A DNA stretch of 13,922 nt from Saccoglossus kowalevskii (taxonomy: Eukaryota > Hemichordata > Enteropneusta > Harrimaniidae), in assembly GCF_000003605.2 (NCBI RefSeq), contig NW_003124920.1:97667-111588 (forward strand), read 5' to 3'. A model generated the notes under the pieces. It had not been told where the DNA came from, did not search any database, and worked only from the letters and a program-made list of their open reading frames with translations. Positions 9,201-13,922 of this stretch are shown here, piece after piece. Positions within the stretch are counted from its first letter, which is position 1. Every line of letters starts with the position of its first letter. The position numbers and the translations under genes are program-made.

Positions 9201-12032
9201 TCCGCTGGTTTACTCGCAAACTCATATTCTATGTTGCAGCTGACACTACAGAACTGACCGAACAACCAGTCATCACAAGCTGTGGCACCATTGATAGGCG
9301 CAGGATACGAGGGACACGAAGAAGCTGAAAACGTAAGACAAATATAATGTATTAAAGATGGAATATGAAAACATATATTTTTTTTAATTGACCAGACCAG
9401 ATCCGGCTATGATTGATCATAAACTGAAAATGTTGCGATTGCAGGATAGACAACAGTATTCTTTAAACGAAAAATCAAAACCACCAGTGATTTATACTGT
9501 ACGTACGGAAACAACCAACAGACACGCGTATTAGACAATTAGATGTGATATTATCGAACGAATACTCAGATGCATGCTGCAAAACAGCCGATATAAATAG
9601 TCCAATGTATTCATTAATATACAGTATCAAATTTGTATTCAAAAGACATGTTATCTTTCAAATTGCATCTTTAAAGGGCCGTGGTAAAAGCGCAGCATGT
9701 ATTCAAATTACGCGTAAAGCGTCACAGACGTTCTAAATATACGTTATTTAAATATTGCAATGTTCTCATTATGAATACTCACGACTAAGATGTACTTGAA
9801 ATTCGCACACTGCTACATTGCCAGTCATATCCTCGGCAGAGTATCGTACCGTGTGTTGGCCCCAAACAAAGACAGCACCGGATACATGACTCTAAAAATA
9901 TGTTATAATTATATCAATATCCACCCGTATAATATTCATCGTGTGAACAACATGACGAGTCGAATACGCATTATCAGGTGGGCGCATTTCTCATATTTTG
10001 TTAAATAGACGTAGTTTAATAGTACTATGAGGTTATTACAAGAATGCCAAAAAGTATGCACGAAGACAGTACAGCGGGAGTGCCACCGACGCGCAGCGGA
10101 GGCCGATGCAATGGTGTATACTGTCTGAGTGAATACTTTGCGGTATCCTCGCAATAATCTTAGTATTATACATCTTTTCCTCTCAATGATACATCATGGA
10201 TGCCGAAATCCAAAACGTTTAGAACAGATTTAGCGAACTCTTTTGTGTGGAGTCCGGTCCAAAACTCTTGGAGCCGCCATGTTTGTTTTTATTATTAGAG
10301 GACGCTTACGCGCGTACTCGTTTCATATTTGGAACTCGCATTTCCTATTATGGTAGGATGAACTACCCAGTGCAATACCACAAAATTACGGCACGCTGTA
10401 ACATATGGCGCTACGGTGACAGATGTCTGATAATATATATTATTTGGCGTTACACTTACTGAGTCACAAAACTTGAGAAAAAACTACCAGCAAACAATTA
10501 TAAAATAAATACGTATTCTTTAAAAAAAAGAATAAATTAAAAAAATCCGAAATAGGATGTTAATTTATTCAGACTGGGTCCATTGTAACCCTTTCTAGCT
10601 GTATGCAACAATCTCACCTGTGTAATTTTCATATCTTCCTCAGAATTGTCTCGAAAAACCGGTTCTTCCCACTGAACTGGTGATTCAGATTCGACTATAT
10701 TTTGAAGTTTAATGCTGTCTGGACACGTGATCAATCTCGGTGGTTCGTTATCTGATTGAACAAAACAAACGCCAAAAACAAATGTTCAGTTCTACTAACA
10801 TTAACTGATTAACCTAAACCTATTAAACACTCAAATTGCTTTGAAAATTACGGACACAGCATAAGTAACATTGCATTACCCGGGCACATTACCAACCGAT
10901 TATCAAACAATATTTTTAAATTTATATTTATTTAGGTTCTCTAACCTTGTACAATAACCTTGAATCTGCATGATTTGTGTCGGCCCTCTGCATCGGTTGC
11001 TGTGTAGTTATTATCGTGGATCCAATAGTGAATCTGTGAGGCGATTTTAAACCGGCTGGTTCAACAGTTAGTACAGGCTCCTTGCCACTGTTGTCGAACA
11101 CCACTGGTGTTGACCAATGCACAAGAGCACTTGGGAGACCAGGATCTGACTCAGTTGTGATACTTGCTGGACACTCTATATCTGGTGGTGCGTCATCTGG
11201 GAAAGATAGTATATAAGTAAATTAACGTAAAAACAAACATGTGAGAATAGTACGCATAATGTATATTTAAATATTAACATAACGAGTGATTGTGAATTCG
11301 GGATGATTGCACGAACGAACAAACAACAGATCGTATTATGGTGGCTTTATCTGTACTCGCATTACATCCAACCTATATATATCTGGCCATATCTAGCCTG
11401 ATTACAAAATGACATTCTCATGTTTCAAGAAGCATGCAATTCAGAGTGAGTAACTGTAACTCAAAGTGAATGTTCGCAGACAATTTTTCCCTGAAACGTA
11501 CAGTTGACTGTGAGCGTATGAGTAAGCGCGTGCGCGCGCTAGCGAGAGAGAGATAGAGCGTGAATGCACGCAGAACAGCGTTTTCCGGGTATGATATATT
11601 AGCTTTCGATGCAAATTGTCGAGATTTCATTGAGAGCGTGACATCGACGTGACTAAATGTTGCCCCTCAAATAGTGTTGTTTGGAAACATAATACAATGA
11701 CGAGGGAGAATAGAGCACTTTTAATTGGTTAAAACAAGTCCCGCGGGTTTCACGTTCTCTAAGGGGTATTGCAAAGTAGGGCGTTTATAGATCGACACGT
11801 TTTGTGGGACAAGCACACGCTTTATTGCAATACTCACCAATACATGTTGTCTCTATACCATCATCAGACCACTCTCCTTCTATGGTGCAGGCCTGTAATT
11901 GAGGTCCATTCAGAGTATACCCGTCATTGCATTGCAATATACATATACGTTTCACTTTTTGCTTCTTCTGGGTGCACGACTTAGGGTATATTCGCCCATT
12001 GTCCGGAGCTCTCAAAGCGGGACAGGTCAAGC
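141..12032 (-). CDS. SVEP1: SVEP1/polydom-like secreted multidomain protein, internal 20-exon segment
   Basis: Exons, 5' to 3' on the minus strand: 12032-11838, 11196-10946, 10751-10618, 9891-9783, 9324-9124, 8403-8099, 7250-7046, 6733-6572, 6305-6144, 5750-5589, 5383-5213, 4952-4840, 4707-4493, 4254-4070, 3793-3488, 3345-3180, 2590-2436, 1368-1237, 756-577, 263-141. Each inner boundary is GT-AG and adjoining phases agree, except for one base missing in the second exon. Domain order is sushi, HYR, HYR, sushi, unassigned module, 3 GCC2/GCC3, 6 EGF, pentraxin, EGF, sushi, EGF. Vertebrate SVEP1 as I recall it has the same order up to the pentraxin and is a large secreted matrix protein that binds cells and ligands; transferring that role here is inference. 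Neither start nor stop codon is in the window. A paralogue or a related polydom family member is the main alternative. Confidence 0.92.
264..576. other. Intron between exons 19 and 20
   Basis: AT-rich, non-coding. Open stretches here have no domain features or matching splice sites. Confidence 0.75.
577..756 (-). CDS. SVEP1: Exon 19: sushi/CCP module
   Basis: A 60-codon exon, phase 1 at both ends, acceptor TGCTAATCAG, donor GTAATT. It encodes [35 protein letters not shown] and [17 protein letters not shown]. The four cysteines, CGxPPxxxxG opening, YxCxxGY and GxW make this a canonical complement-control module. In SVEP1 the equivalent sushi also precedes a calcium-binding EGF. Confidence 0.93.
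757..1236. other. Intron between exons 18 and 19
   Basis: AT-rich, non-coding, no repeat or exon recognised. Confidence 0.75.
1237..1368 (-). CDS. SVEP1: Exon 18: EGF-like module directly after the pentraxin
   Basis: A 44-codon exon, phase 1 to 1, acceptor CTTTTTACAG, donor GTAATG. It encodes [38 protein letters not shown] and LLCEL. There are seven cysteines: six fit an EGF, and the first (DSC) probably belongs to the end of the pentraxin, near KVC in exon 17. CHHGGTC matches the O-fucose consensus. It lacks the D-x-D/N-E calcium entry. Vertebrate SVEP1, as I recall it, has sushi modules here instead. Confidence 0.88.
1438..1902. mobile_element. Candidate TTAA-flanked element with GC-richer core
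   Basis: TTAACTGTATAATTG at 1438-1452 reappears inverted at 1885-1902 (reverse complement TTAACTGTATTATAATTG, three extra bases). Both outer ends are TTAA. Between them the DNA is visibly richer in G+C than the intron, contains CCAAGACT at 1739, 1761, 1773 and 1796 with a near copy at 1840, and a TATAA-like CTATAAG near 1708. This could be a MITE or a solo LTR; no protein is encoded. The intron of exon 17 carries it. Confidence 0.45.
2372..2403. repeat. Possible single end of a TTAAAGCG element
   Basis: The reverse complement of 2372-2403 starts TTAAAGCG and shares GTCGTC and CTGCGCA-like stretches, at the same offsets, with the ends of the element at 6398-6559. I do not find a convincing partner end nearby, so this would be a truncated copy or chance. 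Confidence 0.35.
2436..2590 (-). CDS. SVEP1: Exon 17: pentraxin domain, C-terminal part
   Basis: A 155-nt exon, phase 2 to 1, after the acceptor AATTATAG and ending at a GTATTT donor. Joined to exon 16 it reads [18 protein letters not shown], then [30 protein letters not shown] and TSPSKVCT. The K-LNIWDYV entry and NVVAWSDF are the expected end of a pentraxin fold. Two adjacent cysteines (GCC) stand where I expect one. It lies 589 nt from exon 16 and is easy to miss. Confidence 0.92.
2591..3179. other. Intron within the pentraxin domain
   Basis: Non-coding; nothing beyond AT-rich sequence recognised. The phase-2 junction restores K-LNIWDYV across it. Confidence 0.8.
3180..3345 (-). CDS. SVEP1: Exon 16: pentraxin domain, middle part
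   Basis: A 166-nt exon, phase 1 to 2, acceptor TTAACAG, donor GTAAGG. It encodes [36 protein letters not shown] and [14 protein letters not shown]. The strings YVDG, GGGxLVxGQEQD and GFSPxExxxGxIS are strongly pentraxin and very close to what I recall of SVEP1. This is the most diagnostic exon of the window. Confidence 0.95.
3488..3793 (-). CDS. SVEP1: Exon 15: pentraxin/LamG-like domain, first part
   Basis: A 306-nt exon, phase 1 to 1, acceptor TCTCTCTGTAG, donor GTAAAT. It encodes [60 protein letters not shown] and [13 protein letters not shown]. The FTVxFWMK and DGTWHHxxxTW motifs identify a pentraxin/concanavalin-like sandwich. The two cysteines that usually form the pentraxin disulfide (in FTVC and HHxC) are M and V here. 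Two NDT sequons are possible N-glycosylation sites. Confidence 0.93.
3939..3955. repeat. TA dinucleotide microsatellite
   Basis: An uninterrupted alternating TA run of 17 bases in the intron between exons 14 and 15. Confidence 0.9.
4070..4254 (-). CDS. SVEP1: Exon 14: rest of EGF 5 and EGF 6
   Basis: A 185-nt exon, phase 2 to 1, acceptor TCACTTGTAG, donor GTGAGA. It completes EGF 5 ([18 protein letters not shown]) and encodes EGF 6: [17 protein letters not shown] followed by [17 protein letters not shown] and RYCE. NIDDC is a calcium-binding entry, CENGATC an O-fucose consensus and [10 protein letters not shown] a hydroxylation consensus. No long start-to-stop frame marks this exon; splice phase and EGF spacing place it. 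Six EGFs before the pentraxin is the number I recall for SVEP1. Confidence 0.9.
4493..4707 (-). CDS. SVEP1: Exon 13: rest of EGF 3, EGF 4 and start of EGF 5
   Basis: A 215-nt exon, phase 0 to 2, acceptor TTATTGTCAG, donor GTAAGT. It encodes [18 protein letters not shown] (end of EGF 3), [17 protein letters not shown] through [15 protein letters not shown] (EGF 4) and [16 protein letters not shown] (EGF 5 start). EGF 4 and EGF 5 carry C-x-S-x-P-C O-glucose consensus sites (CASDPC, CQSMPC). Confidence 0.92.
4840..4952 (-). CDS. SVEP1: Exon 12: second half of EGF 2 and first half of EGF 3
   Basis: A 113-nt exon, phase 1 to 0, acceptor CTTCCTACAG, donor GTGAGC. It finishes EGF 2 ([18 protein letters not shown]) and begins EGF 3 ([17 protein letters not shown], then QDE). 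Introns therefore cut inside EGF modules between the third and fourth cysteines, unlike the module-bounded introns before it. EGF 3 has the Asp/Asn hydroxylation consensus C-x-D-x4-Y-x-C across the splice. Confidence 0.9.
5071..5150. repeat. 22-23 bp tandem repeat with CRE-like sites
   Basis: Three units (5071-5093, 5094-5115, 5116-5138) and a partial fourth (5139-5150) share the pattern TTCTG-CATTT-T-TGACGTCACA. Units 1 and 3 contain the full palindrome TGACGTCA (5083-5090, 5128-5135); unit 2 has TTACGTCA (5105-5112). TGACGTCA is the known CREB/ATF binding consensus; regulatory use is inferred. It lies in the intron between exons 11 and 12. Confidence 0.8.
5213..5383 (-). CDS. SVEP1: Exon 11: EGF 1 and first half of EGF 2
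   Basis: A 57-codon exon, phase 1 to 1, acceptor TTAATTAG, donor GTAAGA. EGF 1 runs [19 protein letters not shown] to [11 protein letters not shown] 2 begins [20 protein letters not shown] and continues in the next exon. CSSSPC and CQSSPC match the C-x-S-x-P-C O-glucose consensus, CAFNSTC matches the O-fucose consensus C-x4-S/T-C, and DVDEC is the calcium-binding EGF entry. These marks are known from Notch-type EGFs; use here is inferred. Confidence 0.92.
5589..5750 (-). CDS. SVEP1: Exon 10: GCC2/GCC3 repeat 3
   Basis: Exactly 162 nt, phase 1 to 1, acceptor TTAATTTCAG, donor GTAAAA. It encodes [36 protein letters not shown] and [16 protein letters not shown]. It is nearest in pattern to repeat 2 (PGTYSV.GL..C..CPIG.YQ). 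The shared exon length and phase of all three repeats point to exon duplication. Confidence 0.92.
5751..6143. other. Intron between exons 9 and 10
   Basis: AT-rich with no element or exon that I can support; both bordering exons are in phase 1. Confidence 0.75.
6144..6305 (-). CDS. SVEP1: Exon 9: GCC2/GCC3 repeat 2
   Basis: Exactly 162 nt, phase 1 to 1, acceptor CAATCTCAG, donor GTTAGT. It encodes [35 protein letters not shown] and [18 protein letters not shown]. It has the same six-cysteine spacing as its neighbours, with the GTYSxxGL..C..CP.GTYQ core. No stop falls in the frame used. Confidence 0.92.
6398..6559. mobile_element. MITE-like element with TTAA ends
   Basis: The first 28 nt (6398-6425) and the reverse complement of the last 28 (6532-6559) agree except at three positions; both start TTAAAGCG and share TCGTCACCTGCGCA. 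TTAA at 6398-6401 and 6556-6559 would be the target duplication, as for piggyBac-like and other TTAA-targeting elements. The interior includes the palindrome CTTGTTTGTAAACAAG. It sits 12 nt inside the intron after exon 8. Confidence 0.85.
6572..6733 (-). CDS. SVEP1: Exon 8: GCC2/GCC3 (ephrin-receptor-like) repeat 1
   Basis: Exactly 162 nt, phase 1 at both ends. It encodes [18 protein letters not shown], then [20 protein letters not shown], then [15 protein letters not shown]. The CPxGTYY...C..C..GxYQ....QxxCxxC pattern is the GCC2/GCC3 signature. Six cysteines probably form stacked disulfide-bonded loops. NGT and NYT are possible N-glycosylation sites. The donor GTGCGT at 6571 is slightly unusual but fits the phase of the next exon. 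Confidence 0.92.
6734..7045. other. Intron between exons 7 and 8
   Basis: About 40% of it is the hAT-type MITE with its duplications (6903-7028); the rest is AT-rich and featureless. Confidence 0.85.
6903..7028. mobile_element. hAT-type MITE, 110 bp, with 8-bp target site duplication
   Basis: The element spans 6911-7020. The left end 6911-6943 and the reverse complement of 6988-7020 are the same 33-nt terminal repeat with five mismatches, both starting CTAGCCTGACA. It is flanked by identical TAAATTAA copies at 6903-6910 and 7021-7028. An 8-bp duplication is the mark of hAT transposases. It has no coding capacity. It lies in the intron below exon 7, 17 nt inside the donor. Confidence 0.93.
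7046..7250 (-). CDS. SVEP1: Exon 7: end of unassigned module and entry to GCC2/GCC3 array
   Basis: A 205-nt exon, phase 0 to 1, acceptor TTTCTCAAG, donor GTCAGT. It starts [18 protein letters not shown], continues [18 protein letters not shown], and ends [14 protein letters not shown], leading straight into [11 protein letters not shown] of the next exon. NQT and NET are potential N-glycosylation sites. Early acidic/hydrophobic spacing could form an amphipathic helix (inference). The terminal C..G..L.G..C pair is typical of the entry into GCC2/GCC3 (ephrin-receptor-like) repeats. Mobile elements lie close on both sides. Confidence 0.87.
7282..7509. mobile_element. Second MITE-like element with TTAA ends
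   Basis: The left end TTAAAGCACCATAAACGTC and the reverse-complemented right end TTAAAGCGCCACGCGTC align with a small gap, giving about 20 nt of imperfect terminal repeat. TTAA at 7282-7285 and 7506-7509 are the candidate target copies. The interior is visibly richer in CpG than the flanking intron. The ends resemble those of 6398-6559, so the two may be related. It lies 31 nt from the acceptor of exon 7. Confidence 0.65.
7847..8010 (+). repeat. Dispersed repeat, copy 1
   Basis: Aligns in the same orientation with 9388-9545. Shared blocks include TTGACCAGA near the start, AACTGAAAATGTTGC, TTGCAGGA, AAATC and GCGTATTAGA near the end, in the same order and with similar spacing. Divergence is considerable, so it is an old interspersed element or an intronic duplication. 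The strand given is arbitrary. Confidence 0.65.
8099..8403 (-). CDS. SVEP1: Exon 6: unassigned cysteine-containing module with hexa-arginine run
   Basis: A 305-nt exon, phase 1 to 0, acceptor ATTCCTAG, donor GTAAGT. The product opens [18 protein letters not shown], has cysteines at GNC, GGC, NAC and VYC, then [13 protein letters not shown], then an alternating hydrophobic stretch ([14 protein letters not shown]) that looks like a beta strand. It matches no Pfam-type family I can name. It sits between the fourth sushi and the cysteine-rich repeats, where SVEP1 has a similarly unclassified stretch with a basic site. The six arginines (8171-8188; five CGA and one CGT) satisfy the R-x-K/R-R furin rule, so processing in the secretory pathway is possible. 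Confidence 0.85.
8404..9123. other. Intron between exons 5 and 6
   Basis: AT-rich, with several A or T runs and the short inverted repeat at 8899-8970. I see no exon; the flanking exons are in matching phase 1. Confidence 0.75.
8899..8970. repeat. Short inverted repeat with CCAAT-type cores
   Basis: TGATTGGTTG at 8899-8908 is perfectly inverted at 8961-8970 around a 52-nt spacer that includes a T run. It may be chance or the remnant of a hairpin element. It lies in the intron between exons 5 and 6. Confidence 0.4.
9124..9324 (-). CDS. SVEP1: Exon 5: sushi/CCP-like module after the HYR pair
   Basis: A 67-codon exon, phase 1 at both ends, after the acceptor ACGTTTTCAG. It begins [19 protein letters not shown] and ends LPWPDCS. 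Cysteines at SC, AC, FC, SC, IC and DC make a six-cysteine sushi variant, with W in GNWRTS and the final WPDC. The CPxxPAPxNG...W.FGxxC layout is what I recall for the single sushi following HYR in SVEP1. The donor GTATGT at 9123 leads into a module of unknown class. Confidence 0.88.
9325..9782. other. Intron between exons 4 and 5
   Basis: Contains dispersed repeat copy 2 (9388-9545). The remaining sequence, with TTAAAGGGCC near 9671, shows no exon. Confidence 0.75.
9388..9545 (+). repeat. Dispersed repeat, copy 2
   Basis: The partner of 7847-8010, in the intron between exons 4 and 5. Both copies begin after an AT-rich run with TTGACCAGA and end around GCGTATTAGA-AAT. No terminal inverted repeat or open frame is visible. 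Confidence 0.65.
9783..9891 (-). CDS. SVEP1: Exon 4: second HYR domain, C-terminal part
   Basis: A 109-nt exon, phase 0 to 1, after an ATTTTTAG acceptor. It encodes [20 protein letters not shown] followed by [16 protein letters not shown]. The pattern HTVxYxAxDxxGNxAxCxFxV is the diagnostic C-terminal half of HYR and supplies the second cysteine of the domain's disulfide. The donor is GTGAGT at 9782. It is too short to find as a free-standing open frame; domain continuity and splice phase identify it. Confidence 0.9.
9892..10617. other. Intron splitting the second HYR domain
   Basis: Holds the foldback element at 10017-10168 and otherwise AT-rich DNA with scattered GC-richer patches near 10250-10420. 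No further exon was found; the flanking exons join directly in phase 0 within the HYR fold. Confidence 0.75.
10017..10168. mobile_element. Foldback element with about 45-nt imperfect inverted arms
   Basis: The left arm 10017-10072 and the reverse complement of roughly 10118-10168 align with scattered changes and small gaps; the best part is AAGTATGCACGAAGACAGTA against AAGTATTCACTCAGACAGTA. The GC-rich centre contains GCGGGAGTGCCACCGACGCG. A target duplication is not clear. It fits a MITE or foldback relic in the intron between the two HYR2 exons. Confidence 0.65.
10618..10751 (-). CDS. SVEP1: Exon 3: second HYR domain, N-terminal part
   Basis: The acceptor TTCAATCAG precedes this 134-nt exon (phase 1 to 0). 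It encodes [15 protein letters not shown], then VQWEEPVF and [12 protein letters not shown]: the start of a HYR domain with the PPxITCP entry motif and the DNS turn. The donor is GTGAGA at 10617. Joined to the previous exon, the linker reads [15 protein letters not shown], the usual HYR-to-HYR junction. Confidence 0.9.
10946..11196 (-). CDS. SVEP1: Exon 2: first HYR domain, with apparent 1-nt frameshift
   Basis: The exon begins in phase 1 with [15 protein letters not shown] and runs through [13 protein letters not shown] to [11 protein letters not shown], all HYR hallmarks (PPxIxCP, W...P, DNS, GSTxI). The rest of the domain, [20 protein letters not shown], sits in another frame that starts about 11010. 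The donor at 10945 (GTTAGA) fits the next exon only in that second frame. The exon is 251 nt, whereas 252 would keep phase 1 to phase 1, so one base is missing in about 11004-11017. HYR (hyalin repeat) is an immunoglobulin-like extracellular fold. Sequence error, allele-specific lesion and true gene damage cannot be told apart here. Confidence 0.85.
11197..11837. other. Intron between exons 1 and 2
   Basis: Non-coding. The only notable stretch is a low-complexity run of alternating G and C followed by GA repeats at about 11525-11560. No exon, RNA gene or clear element seen. Confidence 0.7.
11838..12032 (-). CDS. SVEP1: Exon 1 of the segment: sushi/CCP module
   Basis: A 65-codon exon, phase 1 at both ends. 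It opens with [16 protein letters not shown] and closes with a conserved W (GEWSDDG) and TTC. It has six cysteines rather than the usual four: an extra pair (KSC and RIC) lies between the first and the QC cysteine, a feature I recall in the sushi just before the HYR domains of SVEP1. The acceptor is a pyrimidine-rich tract ending CTCGAAG at 12033 and the donor is GTGAGT. An upstream in-frame ATG at 12078 is judged intronic. Confidence 0.9.
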
Positions 12033-12208
12033 CTTCGAGAAAATTAAGACCAAGATGTGTTACTAACAGTACCTGCATTCTATAGTTTGTATGGTGTTTA
12101 CAAAACAGAGGTTAACGATCTACAACAAAGTCAAGAATATGACCTTTGATCTGTCCCAAATAGATTCATGGGAAATAGATGGCGTCTGGATCTACTACAT
12201 CGTCATCA

Positions 12209-12499
12209 TATGGGACCACGTGGAAAGGCCATGCTCATTGTTACATATTTGGGCTTTTTGAAGGAGTTTAGCACTGCTGACAGCGGTTGCTTGGCAACAT
12301 TACGATTCTGATACTCAATTCTATCTATTCCCATAGAAACGTTGCGGACTGATTTATCAATCCTATTCGGTACAGCGTGACGGTGAATTCATCTGCGTTT
12401 GTCGTCACTTAGAGACTTGGATATTTGGTTCTTCATTGTCTCTACCTTATGGCATCGTTCACTCCGATAACTAGCCGTGGAGTGTTTTGCAGAACAGCC
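12209..12499 (-). pseudogene. Possible decayed coding fragment, unknown family
   Basis: One minus-strand frame stays open for 97 codons apart from a single TGA at 12389-12391. It includes VETMKNQISKSLSDDKRR before the TGA and NVSMGIDRIEYQNRNVAKQP, LSAVLNSFKKPKYVT and MSMAFPRGP after it. A neighbouring frame then continues DDDVVDPDAIYFP and stops. I recognise no family. It could be a transposon or retrocopy relic, or chance. Confidence 0.25.
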
Positions 12500-13638
12500 T
12501 TATCAACATGCAAATTTAGAACTCATATATTCTCCAATGATCAATGACATCTAGCAGTATTCTCTGAATCATGGAAACTTCCTTGTAAATAAATCAAAAA
12601 CGCATCTTTTTTATCTTTTGAAATAAATGATGGTGACATGTTGGCCTCAGACAGAAACAGCGCCGGTTCAGAGATAAGGTATGGCTACGCAAAGAGCTCT
12701 GTCAATGGGCAATACAACTGATAGCTCATGGATAGCTCATCCAAGTAGGCAGCAGAATATTAAAAACTATCTGCCAACCATGGTGCCATCTTGTCAAAAG
12801 GTATGCGATATTGCAGAATGCTAATAAATGATTAGAATCATCCAACCACTGTCCACTGCTGGGCAGTCCAAGATAAAGGATTGATTAGTTAAAATTATAA
12901 GCACATCGATATTTTAAAGCGGTTATCTGGGCCGATGGCACAAAGACGATGACGGCAGTCCAACTATTCATTGCATTAGCGGATTTCATTGTTCATTTTC
13001 AATCTACTGACAATGTTAGCCCTGTACTGTTCAGACAAACACGTCACTGGATCACTCGAATTGATGTTCAGTGGATAGAGGTCCATTATGATGTCGGTAG
13101 ACTATCCAGTCTTATGCTGTGACAAGAGTAATGGCGGGAGTAATAGTGGAAATATGGCTGTCAAATCTGTGTTTCGTTGGCGGCAAAACATCCGCATCAA
13201 TATCAATTTCGTTTTGGAGAAAAAAAAATATTTTTATTCCAGGTAGTGGAGCATTATTGAAGAATCGCTGACAACAAAATATTTTTCCTTGCACTGGCGG
13301 ATCCAGCAAAATGTATTCGGGGGAGGGGGTCAAAGCTACGCTTAAAATATACGGAGCGTGAATCGCAGAGAAGCTATGCGTAATCCAGATGATATGAATC
13401 GTCATGCGTTTTTTTGGGCGGGGGCAAGCCCAGATATTTTGCGACCAATACTCGCAGTCACCACATGCCATTAAGTCCATTATATCCCATGGCGTTTTTC
13501 ACAATCATTACATAACTATTTTCAATATATGATTTGTAAACAACCACAACGCTGGCAACTATGTCGGGTGGGTGGGGATAGCCAGCAATGTTGTCTTTCT
13601 ACACGTGGTACCGGGAGGACGGTGCATTTTCCCCGGCG

Positions 13639-13654
13639 TTTTTTTTTTTTTTTT
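13639..13654. repeat. Homopolymer of 16 T
   Basis: A run of 16 T follows CCCCGGCG. Next to GC-rich, repeat-looking sequence it could be the A-tail of a minus-strand retroposed element, but no target duplication was identified. Confidence 0.6.
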
Positions 13655-13922
13655 CTGAATCGATATTTTGGATAGAGTAAACCATATCAAAACAACTTCA
13701 CAATATTTGTCAAATCTCGTAAAAACGGCTGAATTGACGATAAATTATCTAGTTGTCTAAGCGCCCTGAGGCTCGCTAGATCCAGCCTTAATCCAAACTT
13801 GTTATAATCTCTTATTGTTATCTCTTTACATAGTAGTGTATCAGGTCGTATGAATATTAAATAAGTTGTTCATAATTTGTATTTGTGTTTTCAGAGAAGT
13901 ATATTCATACTTTGAAATATCA

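Larger units (their letters stand above)
12033..13922. other. Upstream intron or flank without supported exons
   Basis: I found no sushi or von Willebrand A exon here, though SVEP1-like genes would have them upstream. It contains the decayed open stretch at 12209-12499, repeat-like GC-rich patches around 13285-13440 (including CTGGCGGATCCAG, which I associate with interspersed repeats of marine invertebrates) and the T homopolymer near 13640. Minus-strand frames such as 13112-13480 look like repeat translation, not a gene. Confidence 0.6.

Noticed and set aside
12033-12078. ATG at 12078 giving [16 protein letters not shown] before the first sushi, which could pass for a signal peptide
   Set aside because: A pyrimidine-rich acceptor (TTTTCTCGAAG) lies exactly at the phase-1 sushi boundary, and the hydrophobic stretch is short and contains His and Asn.
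12895-13122. Plus-strand open stretch of about 75 codons (IWADGTKTMTAVQLF...)
   Set aside because: No start or splice context, no recognised family, and adjacent sequence is repeat-like; length is within chance.
13112-13480. 122-codon minus-strand open frame
   Set aside because: It runs through GC-rich repeat-like sequence, shows no domain features and does not join to the gene model.

Overview
The window looks like nuclear DNA of an invertebrate animal. Short exons (109-306 nt) alternate with introns of about 130-1070 bases that have canonical GT-AG ends. The exons encode extracellular modules (sushi/CCP, HYR, GCC2/GCC3 cysteine-rich, EGF, pentraxin), mostly with phase-1 boundaries, and the introns carry many small transposon relics. 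A marine invertebrate is plausible, but the sequence alone does not fix the species or phylum.

All convincing coding sequence is on the minus strand and belongs to one gene, an internal piece of an SVEP1/polydom-like secreted protein. I place 20 consecutive exons from 12032 down to 141, about 3.63 kb of coding sequence or roughly 1,210 residues. In protein order they encode: sushi; HYR; HYR; sushi; a module of no family I recognise with a six-arginine run; three GCC2/GCC3 modules; six EGF modules; a full pentraxin/LamG-like domain; an EGF; a sushi; and a calcium-binding-type EGF. From sushi to pentraxin this is the domain order I recall for vertebrate SVEP1. Every splice phase fits except in the first HYR exon, which is one base short. 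The signal peptide, the expected von Willebrand A domain and the C-terminal sushi array must lie outside the window.

Layout (plus coordinates): 13922-12033 has no exon I can support, only repeat-like sequence and a decayed open stretch. 12032-9124 holds sushi-HYR-HYR-sushi. 8403-7046 holds the unassigned module. 6733-5589 holds three GCC2/GCC3 exons of exactly 162 nt. 5383-4070 holds six EGFs over four exons. 3793-2436 holds the pentraxin over three exons, the last well separated. 1368-141 holds EGF, sushi and EGF.

The introns contain a textbook 110-bp hAT-type MITE with perfect 8-bp target duplications (6903-7028), two or three TTAA-flanked MITE-like elements (6398-6559, 7282-7509, possibly 1438-1902), a foldback element (10017-10168), two diverged copies of one dispersed repeat (7847-8010, 9388-9545), and a 22-23 bp tandem repeat carrying CRE-like TGACGTCA sites (5071-5150). 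Three insertions lie within 31 nt of splice sites, two of them flanking a single exon. I see no bacterial genes, CRISPR array, rRNA or tRNA.
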